Origin: Hymenobacter sp. 15J16-1T3B
Lineage (GTDB): Bacteria; Bacteroidota; Bacteroidia; Cytophagales; Hymenobacteraceae
Direction of reading: 5' to 3'
Assembly: GCF_020711235.1 (NCBI RefSeq)
Contig: NZ_JAJFAV010000013.1
Location: forward strand, 1-64,000
DNA: 64,000 nucleotides
Shown: in pieces, positions 41,764 to 50,276 of the stretch
Position numbering within the stretch: the stretch's first letter is position 1
Layout: every line of letters starts with the position of its first letter
Translations under genes and position numbers: made by a program
The notes under the pieces: generated by a model
What the model was told of the DNA's origin: nothing
What the model saw: the letters and a program-made list of their open reading frames with translations, nothing else
Databases searched by the model: none

Positions 41764-41796
41764 TACCATTCTTCACCGACTACCGCCCGCAAGCCC

Positions 41797-42204
41797 ATGA
41801 AAGTCGAAAACACCCAAGTGCAGATGCGGAAAGGCATCCTAGAGTTCTGCATTCTGGAAATCATTGCGCGGGGCGAGGTGTATGCCTCCGACATGCTGGA
41901 GGAGCTAACCCAAGCCCGTATGATCGTGGTGGAGGGGACGCTTTACCCCCTGCTCACCCGCCTCAAAAATGCCGGCCTACTCGATTATACCTGGAAGGAA
42001 TCGAGCAGCGGCCCGCCCCGCAAGTACTATACCCTCACGCCGGTGGGGCAGGACTTCCTGCACGAGCTGCGCCTGACCTGGGAGGAAATCGAAGATTCCC
42101 TGCAGATCATCCGCAACAAACCCCAGGGCGCTGTGCCGGCCGCCCCGGCCGCCTACCCGCCGCCCGCGCCCGCGCCGTCCTCCGACGAAGACGCGCTTAT
42201 CTAG
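41797..42204 (+). CDS. PadR family transcriptional regulator
   Basis: The 135-residue protein has the PadR winged-helix domain: MRKGILEFCILEIIARGEVY, DMLEELTQARMIVVEGTLYP, LLTRLKNAGLLDYTWKESSS, then GPPRKYYTLTPVGQDFLHEL. The acidic tail after residue 105 is a Pro/Ala-rich extension ending DEDALI. The start is the ATG at 41797. The PspC/GIN gene follows after 25 bp, so PadR most likely controls that gene and itself through the GTAC dyad in the promoter. PadR-PspC pairs are common in Bacteroidota and are linked to envelope stress. Confidence 0.92.
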   Translation: MKVENTQVQMRKGILEFCILEIIARGEVYASDMLEELTQARMIVVEGTLYPLLTRLKNAGLLDYTWKESSSGPPRKYYTLTPVGQDFLHELRLTWEEIEDSLQIIRNKPQGAVPAAPAAYPPPAPAPSSDEDALI

Positions 42205-42229
42205 CCACCGCTTTAGTTGCAGCACTGCG

Positions 42230-44842
42230 ATGAAAAAGAATATCAGCATCAACCTGCAGGGCCTCATCTTCCACATCGAGGAAGATGGTTACGAAGTCCT
42301 CCAACGCTACTTGCAGGACGTGAAGGCGCACTTCAACACCTTCCGCGGCCACGAAGAAATCGTAGCCGACATCGAGGGCCGTATCGCCGAAATCTTCGCC
42401 GCCCGCACCTCCGCCACCAAGCAGGTCATCACCTTCGAGGACGTGGAGGCCATGATGAGCAAGATGGGCCGGGTGCAGGACTTCCAAAACGACGGTTCGC
42501 TCGACGAGGACGACGACGTGGCCGACACCGCCAGCTACGGCCAGCCCCTGGGCGGTCAGCAGCAGGCCTACGCCGGCGCCACCAGCACCGCCCGCCCCGC
42601 CACCGGCACCGTGCCGCCCGTCGTCGACGAGCCCCGCCGCCTCTACCGCGACATGAGCAACCGCCGCATGGCCGGGGTGGCCGCCGGTCTGGCCCGCTAC
42701 TTCAACGTGAACCCGCTCTGGATTCGCCTAGCCTTCGTGCTGACCTTGCTCTCCCCCATCGTCGGGGACTTCGTGGGCGCGCTGCCGGCCATCAGCATCC
42801 TGACCTACGTGGTGCTCTGGATTTCCTTGCCCAAGCGCTACGACAACGACAGCCCGATGCCCGACGACGACGTGACGCGCAAACTGTACCGCGACACCGA
42901 CAACGGCTCCATCGGCGGGGTGGCCAGCGGCCTGGCCCATTACCTGGGCATTGAGGTAGCCATTGTGCGCATCGTGTTCGTGCTGCTGGTACTCTTCGGC
43001 GGCAGCGGCTTGCTGCTCTACCTCATCCTCTGGATGGTCGTCCCCCCGGCCCTCACGCTCAGCCAAAAAGCGCAGATGCGCGGGCAGGCCGTGACCCTCT
43101 CGGGCCTGGAAAACAGTCTGCGCAACCCCGCGCAGCCCGCCAACCGCCCGGTGGGCGCCTTTCTGGAAGAGGTAGCTCGGGCCGTGCGCCCCATTGTCAA
43201 AGCCTTGGGGACCGTGGCGCGCATCTTCGTGGGCCTGATGTTCCTGCTGACGGGCTTCGCGCTGCTGATGGGCCTGCTCGTGCTGGTCGGCGTAGCGCTG
43301 GGCTTGCTGCCCGAGTCGCAAAACATTCACCTGGGCGACGCGCCGGCCTACACCGTGCTGGCCGGGGTACCGTGGTGGTTCGTGGTGAGCGGCTTCCTGG
43401 CCGCCGGCGTACCGGTGCTGTTGCTGCTCTTCTCGGGCGTGGGCCTCATCGTGCGCCGCTGGCTGCTGGGCCGCACCCTCACGCTGGTGCTGCTGGGCCT
43501 CTGGATGCTGGGCATCGTGGGCTCCATCATGGGCGGGGTGCGCTACTCGCAGGAATTCCAAGAGGAAGGCTACTTCACCGCCACCCGCAACCTAGGCACC
43601 ATTGCTAACCCGGTGGTGACCCTCGACACCCGCACCTTCGACTACGACGGCTGGGACATGCGCCCCGACCTGACCCTGGCCGCCGCCGACAGCGGCAACA
43701 CCATCACGCTGGTCGAAGACTACTCGGCCCACGGCCGCACCGAAGCCATCGGCGCTGCCCTGGCCCGCACCAGCATGGGCTACCGCGCCGTGGTGCGCGA
43801 CACCACCGTGCTGCTCGATGACCGCTTCACCTTCAAGCCCGGCGCCATCTTCCGCGGGCAGGAACTGAACCTGACGCTGCGCATCCCGCGCAACAAGCGC
43901 ATCCGCCTCTCCCGCGACTTTGAGCGCATGCTCGACGACGACAACTTCGTCAACGGCCACCGCCCCAACGAGCCCGGCCAGCACACCTACGAACTGGTAG
44001 GCCGCCAGCTGCGCTGCCTCGATTGCGCCCCCGGCGACATTCCCGAGGACCACGAGGACGAGGACTACAGCGGCGACGACGTGCACGTGGGCGACATGCG
44101 GGTGCACGTCGACACCGACAACGATGATGACGTGCGCGTGTCGGTGGACTACGACGGCGACGTGAACTTTTCCACCGAGCCCGGCGACTACGGCTCCGAG
44201 CAGCAAAGCTTTTCCTTTACCGACTTCGACGACGTGGCCGTGTCCGGCGCCTACCGCGTGGTGATTCGCCGCGCCGATACCTACAGCGTGAAGGCTTACG
44301 GCTCGGAGCGCGCCCTGCGCGAGCTGGACGCCGAAAGCCCCGGCGACGAGCTGCACCTGCGCCCCAACCACCGCGGCTTCTTCAACTTCGGTTCCCGCAA
44401 CGACGCCCGCAACCGCGTGCTGCTGGTGGTGGAAATGCCCACCCTGAAGCAGCTCAACCTGAGCGGCGCCGTGCAAGCCAAAGTCACCGGCTTCGACAAC
44501 TCGGATGATCTGAGCGTCGACCAGTCGGGCGCCAGCCACCTCTCCTTCGAGGGTACCGTGCGCCGCCTGGCCCTGGACATGGGCGGGGCCTGCCGCACCA
44601 ACCTCAAAGGCCGCGCCGACCGCCTCGACATCGACGGCTCGGGCGTGTGCCAAGTACAGGCCGCCAACTTCCCCGTGCAAAGCGCCGACGTGGAGCTGAG
44701 CGGGGCCAGCAAGGCCCGCCTGAACGTGGAAAATGAACTGCGCACCGACCTCTCGGGCGCCAGCCAGGTCGACTACAACGGCAGCCCCACCAACGTGCGC
44801 AACCAAAAATCGGGCGCCTCGCGCGTGCGGCGCGTAGAATAA
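42230..44842 (+). CDS. Two-PspC-domain membrane protein with GIN (DUF2807) end
   Basis: The 870-residue protein starts MKKNISINLQGLIFHIEEDG, an N-terminal domain of about 90 residues (VADIEGRIAEIFAARTSATK) usual before PspC in this phylum. PspC domain 1 (about 138-200) reads RLYRDMSNRRMAGVAAGLAR, and domain 2 (about 218-275) reads KLYRDTDNGSIGGVASGLAH; each is followed by membrane helices. Three more membrane helices lie at about 325-440. The periplasmic half ends in a DUF2807/GIN beta-helix-like domain (about 655-865) with FDDVAVSGAYRVVIRR, LKQLNLSGAVQAKV and repeated D-xSGAS units. An acidic Asp/Glu-rich stretch (about 605-650) precedes it. It is an envelope-stress sensor or adhesion-type protein; the exact task is unknown. 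Confidence 0.88.
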   Translation: MKKNISINLQGLIFHIEEDGYEVLQRYLQDVKAHFNTFRGHEEIVADIEGRIAEIFAARTSATKQVITFEDVEAMMSKMGRVQDFQNDGSLDEDDDVADTASYGQPLGGQQQAYAGATSTARPATGTVPPVVDEPRRLYRDMSNRRMAGVAAGLARYFNVNPLWIRLAFVLTLLSPIVGDFVGALPAISILTYVVLWISLPKRYDNDSPMPDDDVTRKLYRDTDNGSIGGVASGLAHYLGIEVAIVRIVFVLLVLFGGSGLLLYLILWMVVPPALTLSQKAQMRGQAVTLSGLENSLRNPAQPANRPVGAFLEEVARAVRPIVKALGTVARIFVGLMFLLTGFALLMGLLVLVGVALGLLPESQNIHLGDAPAYTVLAGVPWWFVVSGFLAAGVPVLLLLFSGVGLIVRRWLLGRTLTLVLLGLWMLGIVGSIMGGVRYSQEFQEEGYFTATRNLGTIANPVVTLDTRTFDYDGWDMRPDLTLAAADSGNTITLVEDYSAHGRTEAIGAALARTSMGYRAVVRDTTVLLDDRFTFKPGAIFRGQELNLTLRIPRNKRIRLSRDFERMLDDDNFVNGHRPNEPGQHTYELVGRQLRCLDCAPGDIPEDHEDEDYSGDDVHVGDMRVHVDTDNDDDVRVSVDYDGDVNFSTEPGDYGSEQQSFSFTDFDDVAVSGAYRVVIRRADTYSVKAYGSERALRELDAESPGDELHLRPNHRGFFNFGSRNDARNRVLLVVEMPTLKQLNLSGAVQAKVTGFDNSDDLSVDQSGASHLSFEGTVRRLALDMGGACRTNLKGRADRLDIDGSGVCQVQAANFPVQSADVELSGASKARLNVENELRTDLSGASQVDYNGSPTNVRNQKSGASRVRRVE

Positions 44843-45098
44843 GCTACTGCGACAAAAAGCTTCCGTTCCAATAGCTTACCAAGCTAACTTATCCCTATAT
44901 TGGGATGCATCCTTACTCGGCACGCTTCGTAAGCAACCCTTGTTTGGCTTGTTCGCATCTACTCTCTGACTGCTACGAGATTAGGGGCCCTTGGTGAGTG
45001 AATGGTTGCCCCCGAGGAAATCAGCGCTTTTCCGAGCTGCAACAGGAAGGCAACGATTTCCTCGAACTCGCAGTGACGGGCGTAGTTCGACCCGGCCT
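44843..45098. other. Gene-free stretch after the PspC/GIN gene
   Basis: I see no gene, repeat or RNA here. A short weak dyad, ATCCC-TATATT-GGGAT, lies near 44890-44906. Base composition is lower in GC than the surroundings. Confidence 0.5.
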
Positions 45099-45144
45099 AA
45101 CGACAAAGCCGGCTTGCTTCTGCAGGCCGGCTTTGTCGTTTTTG
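45099..45144. terminator. Bidirectional terminator
   Basis: The stem AACGACAAAGCCGGC/GCCGGCTTTGTCGTT is followed by TTTT on the plus strand. It lies between the PspC/GIN gene and the CCA enzyme gene. Confidence 0.85.
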
Positions 45145-45170
45145 GCAGTGGCACCGTGGCTGGGGTTTTA

Positions 45171-46613
45171 CTAGTCGGCCTGCGGCGCCGGCAGCTCTTG
45201 CTTCACCTCCAAGCCTTTGCGCTGCCCCAAGGCCAGCAGGAAGGGGTACGCCTCGCCGAACTCGTTGCGCACCTGCCCGTCGAGAATGGCTTCGAGCACC
45301 GCGTCCTTCAGCTCGCCAACCGCTTTGGATGGCGCGAGGCCGAAAGTCTGCATGATGACTTCGCCGGTGATGACGGGCTTGAAGTTGCGCAGGTGGTCTT
45401 TCTCCTCGACCTCCTTCAGCTTCTGCTCCACCACGTCGAAGTTGCGCAGGTAGCGGGCCACGCGCTGGTGGTCCTTGCTGGTGATGTCGGCCCGGCACAG
45501 CTTCATCAGCAGGTCGATTTCGTCACCGGCCTCGAAGAGCAGGCGGCGCACGGCCGAGTCGGTCACGGTTTCCTTCACCAGGGCAATGGGGCGCAGGTGC
45601 AGCCGCACCAGCTTCTGCACCATGCGCATTTCCTCGCCCAAGGGCAGCTTGAGGTCGGCAAAGATGCCCGGCGTCCAGCGCGCCCCTTTGTCCTCGTGGC
45701 CGTGAAAGGTCCAGCCCACTTTCGGGTCGAAGCGCTTGGTGGCGGGCTTGGCAATGTCGTGCAGAATGGCCGCCCAGCGCAGCCAGAGGTCGGCGCCGGC
45801 GTCCACCACGTTGTCGAGCACCTGCAGGGTGTGGTAGAAGTTGTCCTTGTGCGCGTGCTGGCCGCGCTTTTCCACGCCCTGCAACAGGGCCATTTTGGGG
45901 AAGATGAGCGGCAGCAGCCCCGAGGCAAACAACAGCTTGAAGCCGTAGCTCGGCTTCGGCGCCATGATAATCTTGTTGAGCTCCGTCGTAATGCGCTCCT
46001 GCGACACGATGCGAATCCGCTCCTTGTTGCGCGCAATGGCGTCGAAGGTGTCGGGGTCGATGTCGAAGTTGAGCTGGGTGGCGAAGCGAATGGCCCGCAT
46101 CATGCGCAGCGGGTCGTCGCTGAAGGTAATGTCCGGATCAAGCGGGGTGCGGATGATACCGTCCTGCAGGTCCTGAATGCCGTTGTAGCGGTCCACCAGC
46201 GTGCCGAAGTCGCCGGCGTTCAGGCTCAGGCCCAAGGCGTTGATGGTGAAGTCGCGGCGGGCCAGGTCTTCTTCCAACGTGCCTGCTTCCACCTCCGGCT
46301 TGCGCGACTCGGCCCGGTAGCTTTCCTTGCGCGCGCCCACAAACTCCAGTTCAATCTCGGGCGTGGGCAACATGGCCGTGCCGAAGTTCTTGAACACCGT
46401 AACGCGCGGCCGGTTGGGCAACCGTTTGCCCACGGCCTGTGCCAGCTGAATGCCGTCGCCCACGCACACCACATCCACGTCCTTGCTGGTGCGCTCCAGC
46501 GCGAGGTCCCGCACGTAGCCACCGATGACGTAGGCCGGGTAGCCCAATTCCTGGGCGGCGTCGGCAATGGTACGAAACAGGGGCAGGTCGGGCAGCTGGG
46601 GCGGCAAGTTCAT
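45171..46613 (-). CDS. cca: CCA tRNA nucleotidyltransferase with HD domain
   Basis: The 480-residue class II enzyme adds or repairs the 3' CCA of tRNAs. The nucleotidyltransferase head shows VIGGYVRDLAL, DVDVVCVGDG (metal-binding Asp pair), ARRDFTINALG and DDPLRMMRAIRFATQ. The C-terminal HD phosphohydrolase-type domain shows WAAILHDIAKPATKRFD. The HD domain is frequent in bacterial CCA enzymes and may give phosphatase activity. The tRNA-Lys in this window lacks an encoded CCA, consistent with the need for this enzyme. The ATG at 46613 is chosen over an in-frame start at 46640; the -7 element lies between 46638 and 46645. Confidence 0.93.
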   Translation of the reverse strand: MNLPPQLPDLPLFRTIADAAQELGYPAYVIGGYVRDLALERTSKDVDVVCVGDGIQLAQAVGKRLPNRPRVTVFKNFGTAMLPTPEIELEFVGARKESYRAESRKPEVEAGTLEEDLARRDFTINALGLSLNAGDFGTLVDRYNGIQDLQDGIIRTPLDPDITFSDDPLRMMRAIRFATQLNFDIDPDTFDAIARNKERIRIVSQERITTELNKIIMAPKPSYGFKLLFASGLLPLIFPKMALLQGVEKRGQHAHKDNFYHTLQVLDNVVDAGADLWLRWAAILHDIAKPATKRFDPKVGWTFHGHEDKGARWTPGIFADLKLPLGEEMRMVQKLVRLHLRPIALVKETVTDSAVRRLLFEAGDEIDLLMKLCRADITSKDHQRVARYLRNFDVVEQKLKEVEEKDHLRNFKPVITGEVIMQTFGLAPSKAVGELKDAVLEAILDGQVRNEFGEAYPFLLALGQRKGLEVKQELPAPQAD

Positions 46614-46637
46614 GCGAAAACGGGGTAAAACTGGCGG

Positions 46638-46645
46638 CAAAGGTA
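46638..46645 (-). promoter_or_regulatory. -7 promoter element of cca
   Basis: TACCTTTG on the minus strand fits TAnnTTTG and lies 24 bases before the cca ATG. Confidence 0.6.
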
Positions 46646-46786
46646 CGGCACAAGCCGCTGGTCGGCGTTTACCGAGCCGTACTCCGCAAAGCGCAGGATC
46701 TTAGCACGCGTGAAATCCCGCCGGCAGGCGGTTACAGCATCACCCGGCAACATCCTTCGCACGGCTCTGAATGACAGCTTACTAGC

Positions 46787-47368
46787 CTAGTCCCGCAGCA
46801 CTTCCAGTCCACCATCGGCCAGCACCCGCACCACCCGCGAGGGCGCGGCGCGGGTTTCGTCGTCCTGCCGCCAGTTCACCACGTACTCGGCGCCGCGCAC
46901 GATGGCCGGCGCCACTTCCTTGTAAATGGCCGGCGTGGGCTCCCCGCTGATGTTGGCCGAGGTCGACACCAGGCCGTGGCCCAGGCGGCGCACCAGTTTA
47001 TGCGTAAACTCGTCGCCCTGCACCACGCGCAGGCCGATGGTGCCGTCGGGCGCCAGCAGGTTGGGCGCCAGAAAGCGGCTGCCTTTCACCACGTAGGTGG
47101 TCGGCTTCTGCTGCGCGGCCAGCAGCTCGGTCAGGTTGTCGGGGACCTGTTCGGCGTAGCGGGCAAACATAGCTTCGTCGGCCACCAGCACGATGCAGGC
47201 CTTTTCGGCCGGACGCTGCTTGAGCTTGTAGATTTTCTCGACGGCCCGGGGCACCTCGGCGTCGCAGCCCAGGCCCCACACCGTGTCGGTGGGGTAGAGA
47301 ATAACTTGCTGCGTCAGCAGCGCATCCACGGCGGCGTCGACTTCCTCGCGCAGGAATTTCTGACTCAT
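46787..47368 (-). CDS. tsaC: Threonylcarbamoyl-AMP synthase (TsaC/YrdC family)
   Basis: The 193-residue enzyme makes threonylcarbamoyl-AMP from Thr, bicarbonate and ATP for the universal t6A37 modification of ANN-reading tRNAs. Landmarks are ILYPTDTVWGLGCDAEVPRA, KQRPAEKACIVLVADE and HGLVSTSANISGEPTP. It is the short TsaC/YrdC form without the Sua5 extension. The start codon lies 3 bases after the stop of the epimerase gene, so the two are one operon. The ATG at 47368 is clear. Confidence 0.95.
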   Translation of the reverse strand: MSQKFLREEVDAAVDALLTQQVILYPTDTVWGLGCDAEVPRAVEKIYKLKQRPAEKACIVLVADEAMFARYAEQVPDNLTELLAAQQKPTTYVVKGSRFLAPNLLAPDGTIGLRVVQGDEFTHKLVRRLGHGLVSTSANISGEPTPAIYKEVAPAIVRGAEYVVNWRQDDETRAAPSRVVRVLADGGLEVLRD

Positions 47369-47371
47369 GGC

Positions 47372-47779
47372 TTACTCCTTAATAGATTGGCAGAGCTCCA
47401 CCAATACGCCGTGGGCCGACTTGGGGTGCACAAAACACACCAGCTTGTTGTCGGCCCCGCGCTTGGGCTCCTCGTTGAGCAACACGAAGCCCGCGGCCCG
47501 CAGCCGCTGCATTTCCGCCCGGATGTCGTCCACCTCAAAGGCGACGTGGTGTATCCCCTCCCCTTTTTTGGCCACAAACTTGGTGATGGCGCTGTCGGGT
47601 GTGGTGCCGCCCAGCAGCTCGATCTTGGAGCCGCCAACCTGGAAAAACACCGTGTCCACCCCCTCGCTTTCCACGGCTTCGCGCTTGTAAGGCGCCGCGC
47701 CCAGCAGGGTGGTATACAAGGCCGTAGCGGCTTCCAGGTCCTGCACGGCCAGGCCCAGGTGTTCGAGGTTGGTGAACAT
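47372..47779 (-). CDS. mce: Methylmalonyl-CoA epimerase
   Basis: The 135-residue protein belongs to the glyoxalase/VOC fold. Metal ligands are visible in LEHLGLAVQDL, GIHHVAFEVDDI and HGVLVELCQ (final Glu), and the catalytic Glu region is SKIELLGGT. It interconverts the (S) and (R) forms of methylmalonyl-CoA in propionate metabolism, in the cytosol. Family length is normal. It is the first gene of the mce-tsaC operon. The 22-bp palindrome at 47839-47860 lies 60 bases upstream and contains a minus-strand TACTTTTG. The methylmalonyl-CoA mutase genes are not in this window. Confidence 0.93.
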   Translation of the reverse strand: MFTNLEHLGLAVQDLEAATALYTTLLGAAPYKREAVESEGVDTVFFQVGGSKIELLGGTTPDSAITKFVAKKGEGIHHVAFEVDDIRAEMQRLRAAGFVLLNEEPKRGADNKLVCFVHPKSAHGVLVELCQSIKE

Positions 47780-47838
47780 ATAATAAGGAGTGAAAAAAAC
47801 GTCCGAAGCCGGGGCGCCGACGTTATTTGGATTGTGTC

Positions 47839-47860
47839 TACTTTTGTGCGCACAAAAGTA
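47839..47860. promoter_or_regulatory. Perfect 22-bp palindrome with back-to-back -7 elements
   Basis: TACTTTTGTGC followed by its exact complement gives a TAnnTTTG element on each strand. It lies between mce (minus) and iscS (plus). It may act as a divergent promoter core or as an operator for a dimeric regulator. Confidence 0.55.
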
Positions 47861-47938
47861 AACCTCTGGCCTCGTTTCGCTGTTCTACCCGCGAATCATT
47901 CTCCGCTGGATTCCTCGCGGTATCCGCGGCCCAGTGGT

Positions 47939-47946
47939 TACCTTTG
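47939..47946 (+). promoter_or_regulatory. -7 promoter element of the isc operon
   Basis: TACCTTTG fits TAnnTTTG, 22 bases before the iscS ATG at 47968. Confidence 0.65.
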
Positions 47947-47967
47947 CCCGCGACAATACTAAGCACC

Positions 47968-49182
47968 ATGCTCAAGCTGCCCATTTACCTCGACAACAAC
48001 GCCACCACGCCGATGGACCCGCGCGTGCTCGAGGCTATGTTGCCCTATTTCACCGAGCAATTCGGTAACGCCGCCTCGCGCAACCACCCGTTTGGCTGGC
48101 AGGCCGAAGAAGCCGTGGACTACGCCCGCGAGCAGATTGCGCAGCTGATCAACTGCGACCCGAAGGAAATCATCTTCACTTCGGGCGCGACCGAGTCGGA
48201 CAACCTCGCTATCAAAGGCGTGTACGAGATGTACGCCCAGAAGGGCAACCACATCATCACCGCCACCACCGAGCACAAAGCCGTGCTCGACACCTGCAAG
48301 CACCTCGAAAAGCAGGGCGCCCGCGTGACCTACCTGCAGGTCAACGAGGAAGGCCTCATCAACCTCGAGGAGTTGGAAGCCGCCATGACGCCGCAGACCA
48401 TCCTGGTCGCCATCATGTACGGCAACAACGAAATCGGCGTGCTGCAGGACATCCGCGCTATTTCGGCCATTGCCAAGAAGCACGGCGCCCTCTTCTTCTC
48501 CGACGCCACCCAGGCCGTGGGCAAAGTACCCGTCGACGTTATTGCCGACGGCATCGACCTGATGGCCTTCACCGGCCACAAGATGTACGGCCCCAAAGGC
48601 ATCGGTGCGCTGTACGTGCGTCGCAAGAACCCGCGGGTGAAAGTAACCGCCCAGATGGACGGCGGCGGCCACGAGCGCGGCATGCGCTCCGGCACGCTGA
48701 ACGTGCCCGGCATCGTGGGCTTGGGCAAGGCCTGCGAGCTGGCCCGCCTGGAAATGGAGTCGGACACGGCCCGCATCTCGGCCATGCGCGACCGGCTGGA
48801 GCGCGAGCTGCTGACCTTGGAGGAAAGCTACGTGAACGGCTCCCGGGAGCACCGCCTGCCCCACGTGACCAACATCTCCTTTAAGTACGTGGAAGGCGAA
48901 GGCCTGATGATGGGCGTGAAGGACCTCGCGGTATCGTCGGGTTCGGCCTGTACCTCGGCTTCGCTGGAGCCTTCCTACGTGCTCAAGGCCCTGGGCTTGA
49001 GCGACGACCTGGCGCATAGCTCCCTGCGCTTCGGCCTCTCGCGCTTCACCACCGACGAGCAGATCGACTACGCCATCAATCACGTAAAAGAAGCCGTGAC
49101 CAAGCTCCGCGAAATGTCCCCGCTGTGGGAGATGTTCAAGGAAGGCATCGACCTGAACTCCATCGAGTGGGCCGAGCATTAA
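47968..49182 (+). CDS. iscS: Cysteine desulfurase
   Basis: The 404-residue PLP enzyme takes sulfur from cysteine for iron-sulfur cluster assembly. It begins [20 protein letters not shown]. The PLP lysine is Lys205 in [15 protein letters not shown], the persulfide cysteine is Cys328 in [17 protein letters not shown], and the group-I loop is present. Other landmarks are [13 protein letters not shown] and [15 protein letters not shown]. It heads a cluster with iscU, an unknown gene and iscA. The start is the ATG at 47968; a longer frame upstream overlaps the promoter. Confidence 0.96.
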   Translation: MLKLPIYLDNNATTPMDPRVLEAMLPYFTEQFGNAASRNHPFGWQAEEAVDYAREQIAQLINCDPKEIIFTSGATESDNLAIKGVYEMYAQKGNHIITATTEHKAVLDTCKHLEKQGARVTYLQVNEEGLINLEELEAAMTPQTILVAIMYGNNEIGVLQDIRAISAIAKKHGALFFSDATQAVGKVPVDVIADGIDLMAFTGHKMYGPKGIGALYVRRKNPRVKVTAQMDGGGHERGMRSGTLNVPGIVGLGKACELARLEMESDTARISAMRDRLERELLTLEESYVNGSREHRLPHVTNISFKYVEGEGLMMGVKDLAVSSGSACTSASLEPSYVLKALGLSDDLAHSSLRFGLSRFTTDEQIDYAINHVKEAVTKLREMSPLWEMFKEGIDLNSIEWAEH

Positions 49183-49199
49183 TAGTGCCTAGTGCTCGG

Positions 49200-49233
49200 T
49201 TGTCAGTGCTTGGCTCGTTCTGAGCACTGACAA
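49200..49233 (+). repeat. Inverted repeat between iscS and iscU
   Basis: Perfect 11-bp arms TTGTCAGTGCT and AGCACTGACAA are separated by a 12-base loop. This and the two following spacers of the operon contain dyads of similar simple composition. Confidence 0.7.
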
Positions 49234-49280
49234 TTAAGTACAACCCTAAGCACCAACAACAAAGCACTTCAACAAAAGCC

Positions 49281-49697
49281 ATGGCTTACTCCGATAAAGT
49301 AATCGACCATTACAGCAACCCGCGCAACGTGGGCACGCTGGACAAGAGCAAGAAAAACGTGGGCACCGGCCTGGTCGGCGCCCCCGAGTGCGGCGACGTA
49401 ATGCGCCTGCAGATCGAGGTGGACGAAGCCACCAACGTCATCACCGACGCCAAGTTCAAGACCTTCGGTTGCGGCTCGGCCATTGCGTCTTCCTCGCTCG
49501 CAACGGAGTGGCTGAAGGGCAAGTCGGTGGACGAAGCGCTGAACATCGACAACATGGAGATTGTGGAGGAGCTGGCCCTGCCGCCCGTCAAAATCCACTG
49601 CTCGGTGCTGGCCGAAGACGCCATCAAGGCTGCCATCAACGACTACCGCGTGAAAAACGGCCTGCCGGAACTGGAAGCCGCCAAGTCGCACCACTAA
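49281..49697 (+). CDS. iscU: Iron-sulfur cluster scaffold IscU
   Basis: The 138-residue scaffold protein has the three conserved cluster cysteines in GAPECGDVM, FGCGSAIASSS and VKIHCSVLAED, and the LPPVK chaperone-binding loop. It begins MAYSDKVIDHYSNPRNVGTL. IscS delivers sulfur here to build 2Fe-2S clusters. It sits 98 bp after iscS, with a dyad in between. The end KSHH carries no extra domain. Confidence 0.96.
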   Translation: MAYSDKVIDHYSNPRNVGTLDKSKKNVGTGLVGAPECGDVMRLQIEVDEATNVITDAKFKTFGCGSAIASSSLATEWLKGKSVDEALNIDNMEIVEELALPPVKIHCSVLAEDAIKAAINDYRVKNGLPELEAAKSHH

Positions 49698-49713
49698 GTG
49701 GAACTGAGAGCGT

Positions 49714-49759
49714 AGAAGTGAGAAGTCGGACTCCGAACCGGGGCTGACTTCTCACTTCT
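49714..49759 (+). repeat. Inverted repeat between iscU and the next gene
   Basis: Perfect 14-bp arms AGAAGTGAGAAGTC (49714-49727) and GACTTCTCACTTCT (49746-49759) are separated by 18 bases. A third partial copy, CTCTCACTTCT, lies near 49770. Confidence 0.75.
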
Positions 49760-49787
49760 AAGTTCTAACCTCTCACTTCTGTACCGA

Positions 49788-50195
49788 ATGGAAGTTTCCC
49801 CCGACGTGCACGTAGAGAGTGCGCGCCTGCAGCGGCAGATTGCGGAAGCCTTGGGCTTGCCGGCTGACCAGCTCGTGTTTGATTTCCGCCAGATCGACGG
49901 GCAGACGCGGCTCGACCTGATTACCGTCAACCCGCGCCACCAGCAGAGTTTCCTGTTTCGCTACGAGCTCGGCTACGACAAGCTCGACGCGCTGCGCAAG
50001 ATGCTCGGTTACGTGCAATCCTCGCGCGACGCGGAAGCCTCCTACACCATTCAGTGGCGGGCCCGCGGCGACAAGGAGCTGCAAACCTCCTATTTCCGGG
50101 CCCACAACGCCTACGAAGCCCTCGACAAACTCTACTACGGCCGCGACCTGAACACCATTACCGTGTTTAGCGTCGTGCTGAATCCTTCTTCCTAG
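49788..50195 (+). CDS. Hypothetical protein within the isc operon
   Basis: The 135-residue protein is of unknown function and lies between iscU and iscA. It shows VHVESARLQRQIAEALGLPA, IDGQTRLDLITVNPRHQQSF, LFRYELGYDKLDALRKMLGY and TSYFRAHNAYEALDKLYYGR, ending TVFSVVLNPSS. It is a soluble alpha/beta protein without Cys or His clusters, so it is unlikely to carry a cluster itself. It has no signal peptide. Its position within the cluster suggests a role in iron-sulfur assembly or its control (inference). I cannot match it to HscB, Fdx or IscX. Confidence 0.75.
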   Translation: MEVSPDVHVESARLQRQIAEALGLPADQLVFDFRQIDGQTRLDLITVNPRHQQSFLFRYELGYDKLDALRKMLGYVQSSRDAEASYTIQWRARGDKELQTSYFRAHNAYEALDKLYYGRDLNTITVFSVVLNPSS

Positions 50196-50276
50196 TTGTT
50201 TGTTATCAGACAGGACGCGCCACTTCCCAGCTGACGCGGCCGCCTGACAACTGGCAACCGACAACTGACAAGCGAC

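Larger units (their letters stand above)
41437..41796. other. Divergent intergenic control region
   Basis: The 360-base gap between the divergent porV2-like and padR genes holds the inverted repeat at 41459-41483 and the padR promoter at 41726-41763. No gene was found in it. Confidence 0.6.

Noticed and set aside
44991-46628. Plus-strand open frame of 545 codons
   Set aside because: Shadow of the CCA enzyme gene, which has all expected motifs on the minus strand; the frame also crosses a terminator.
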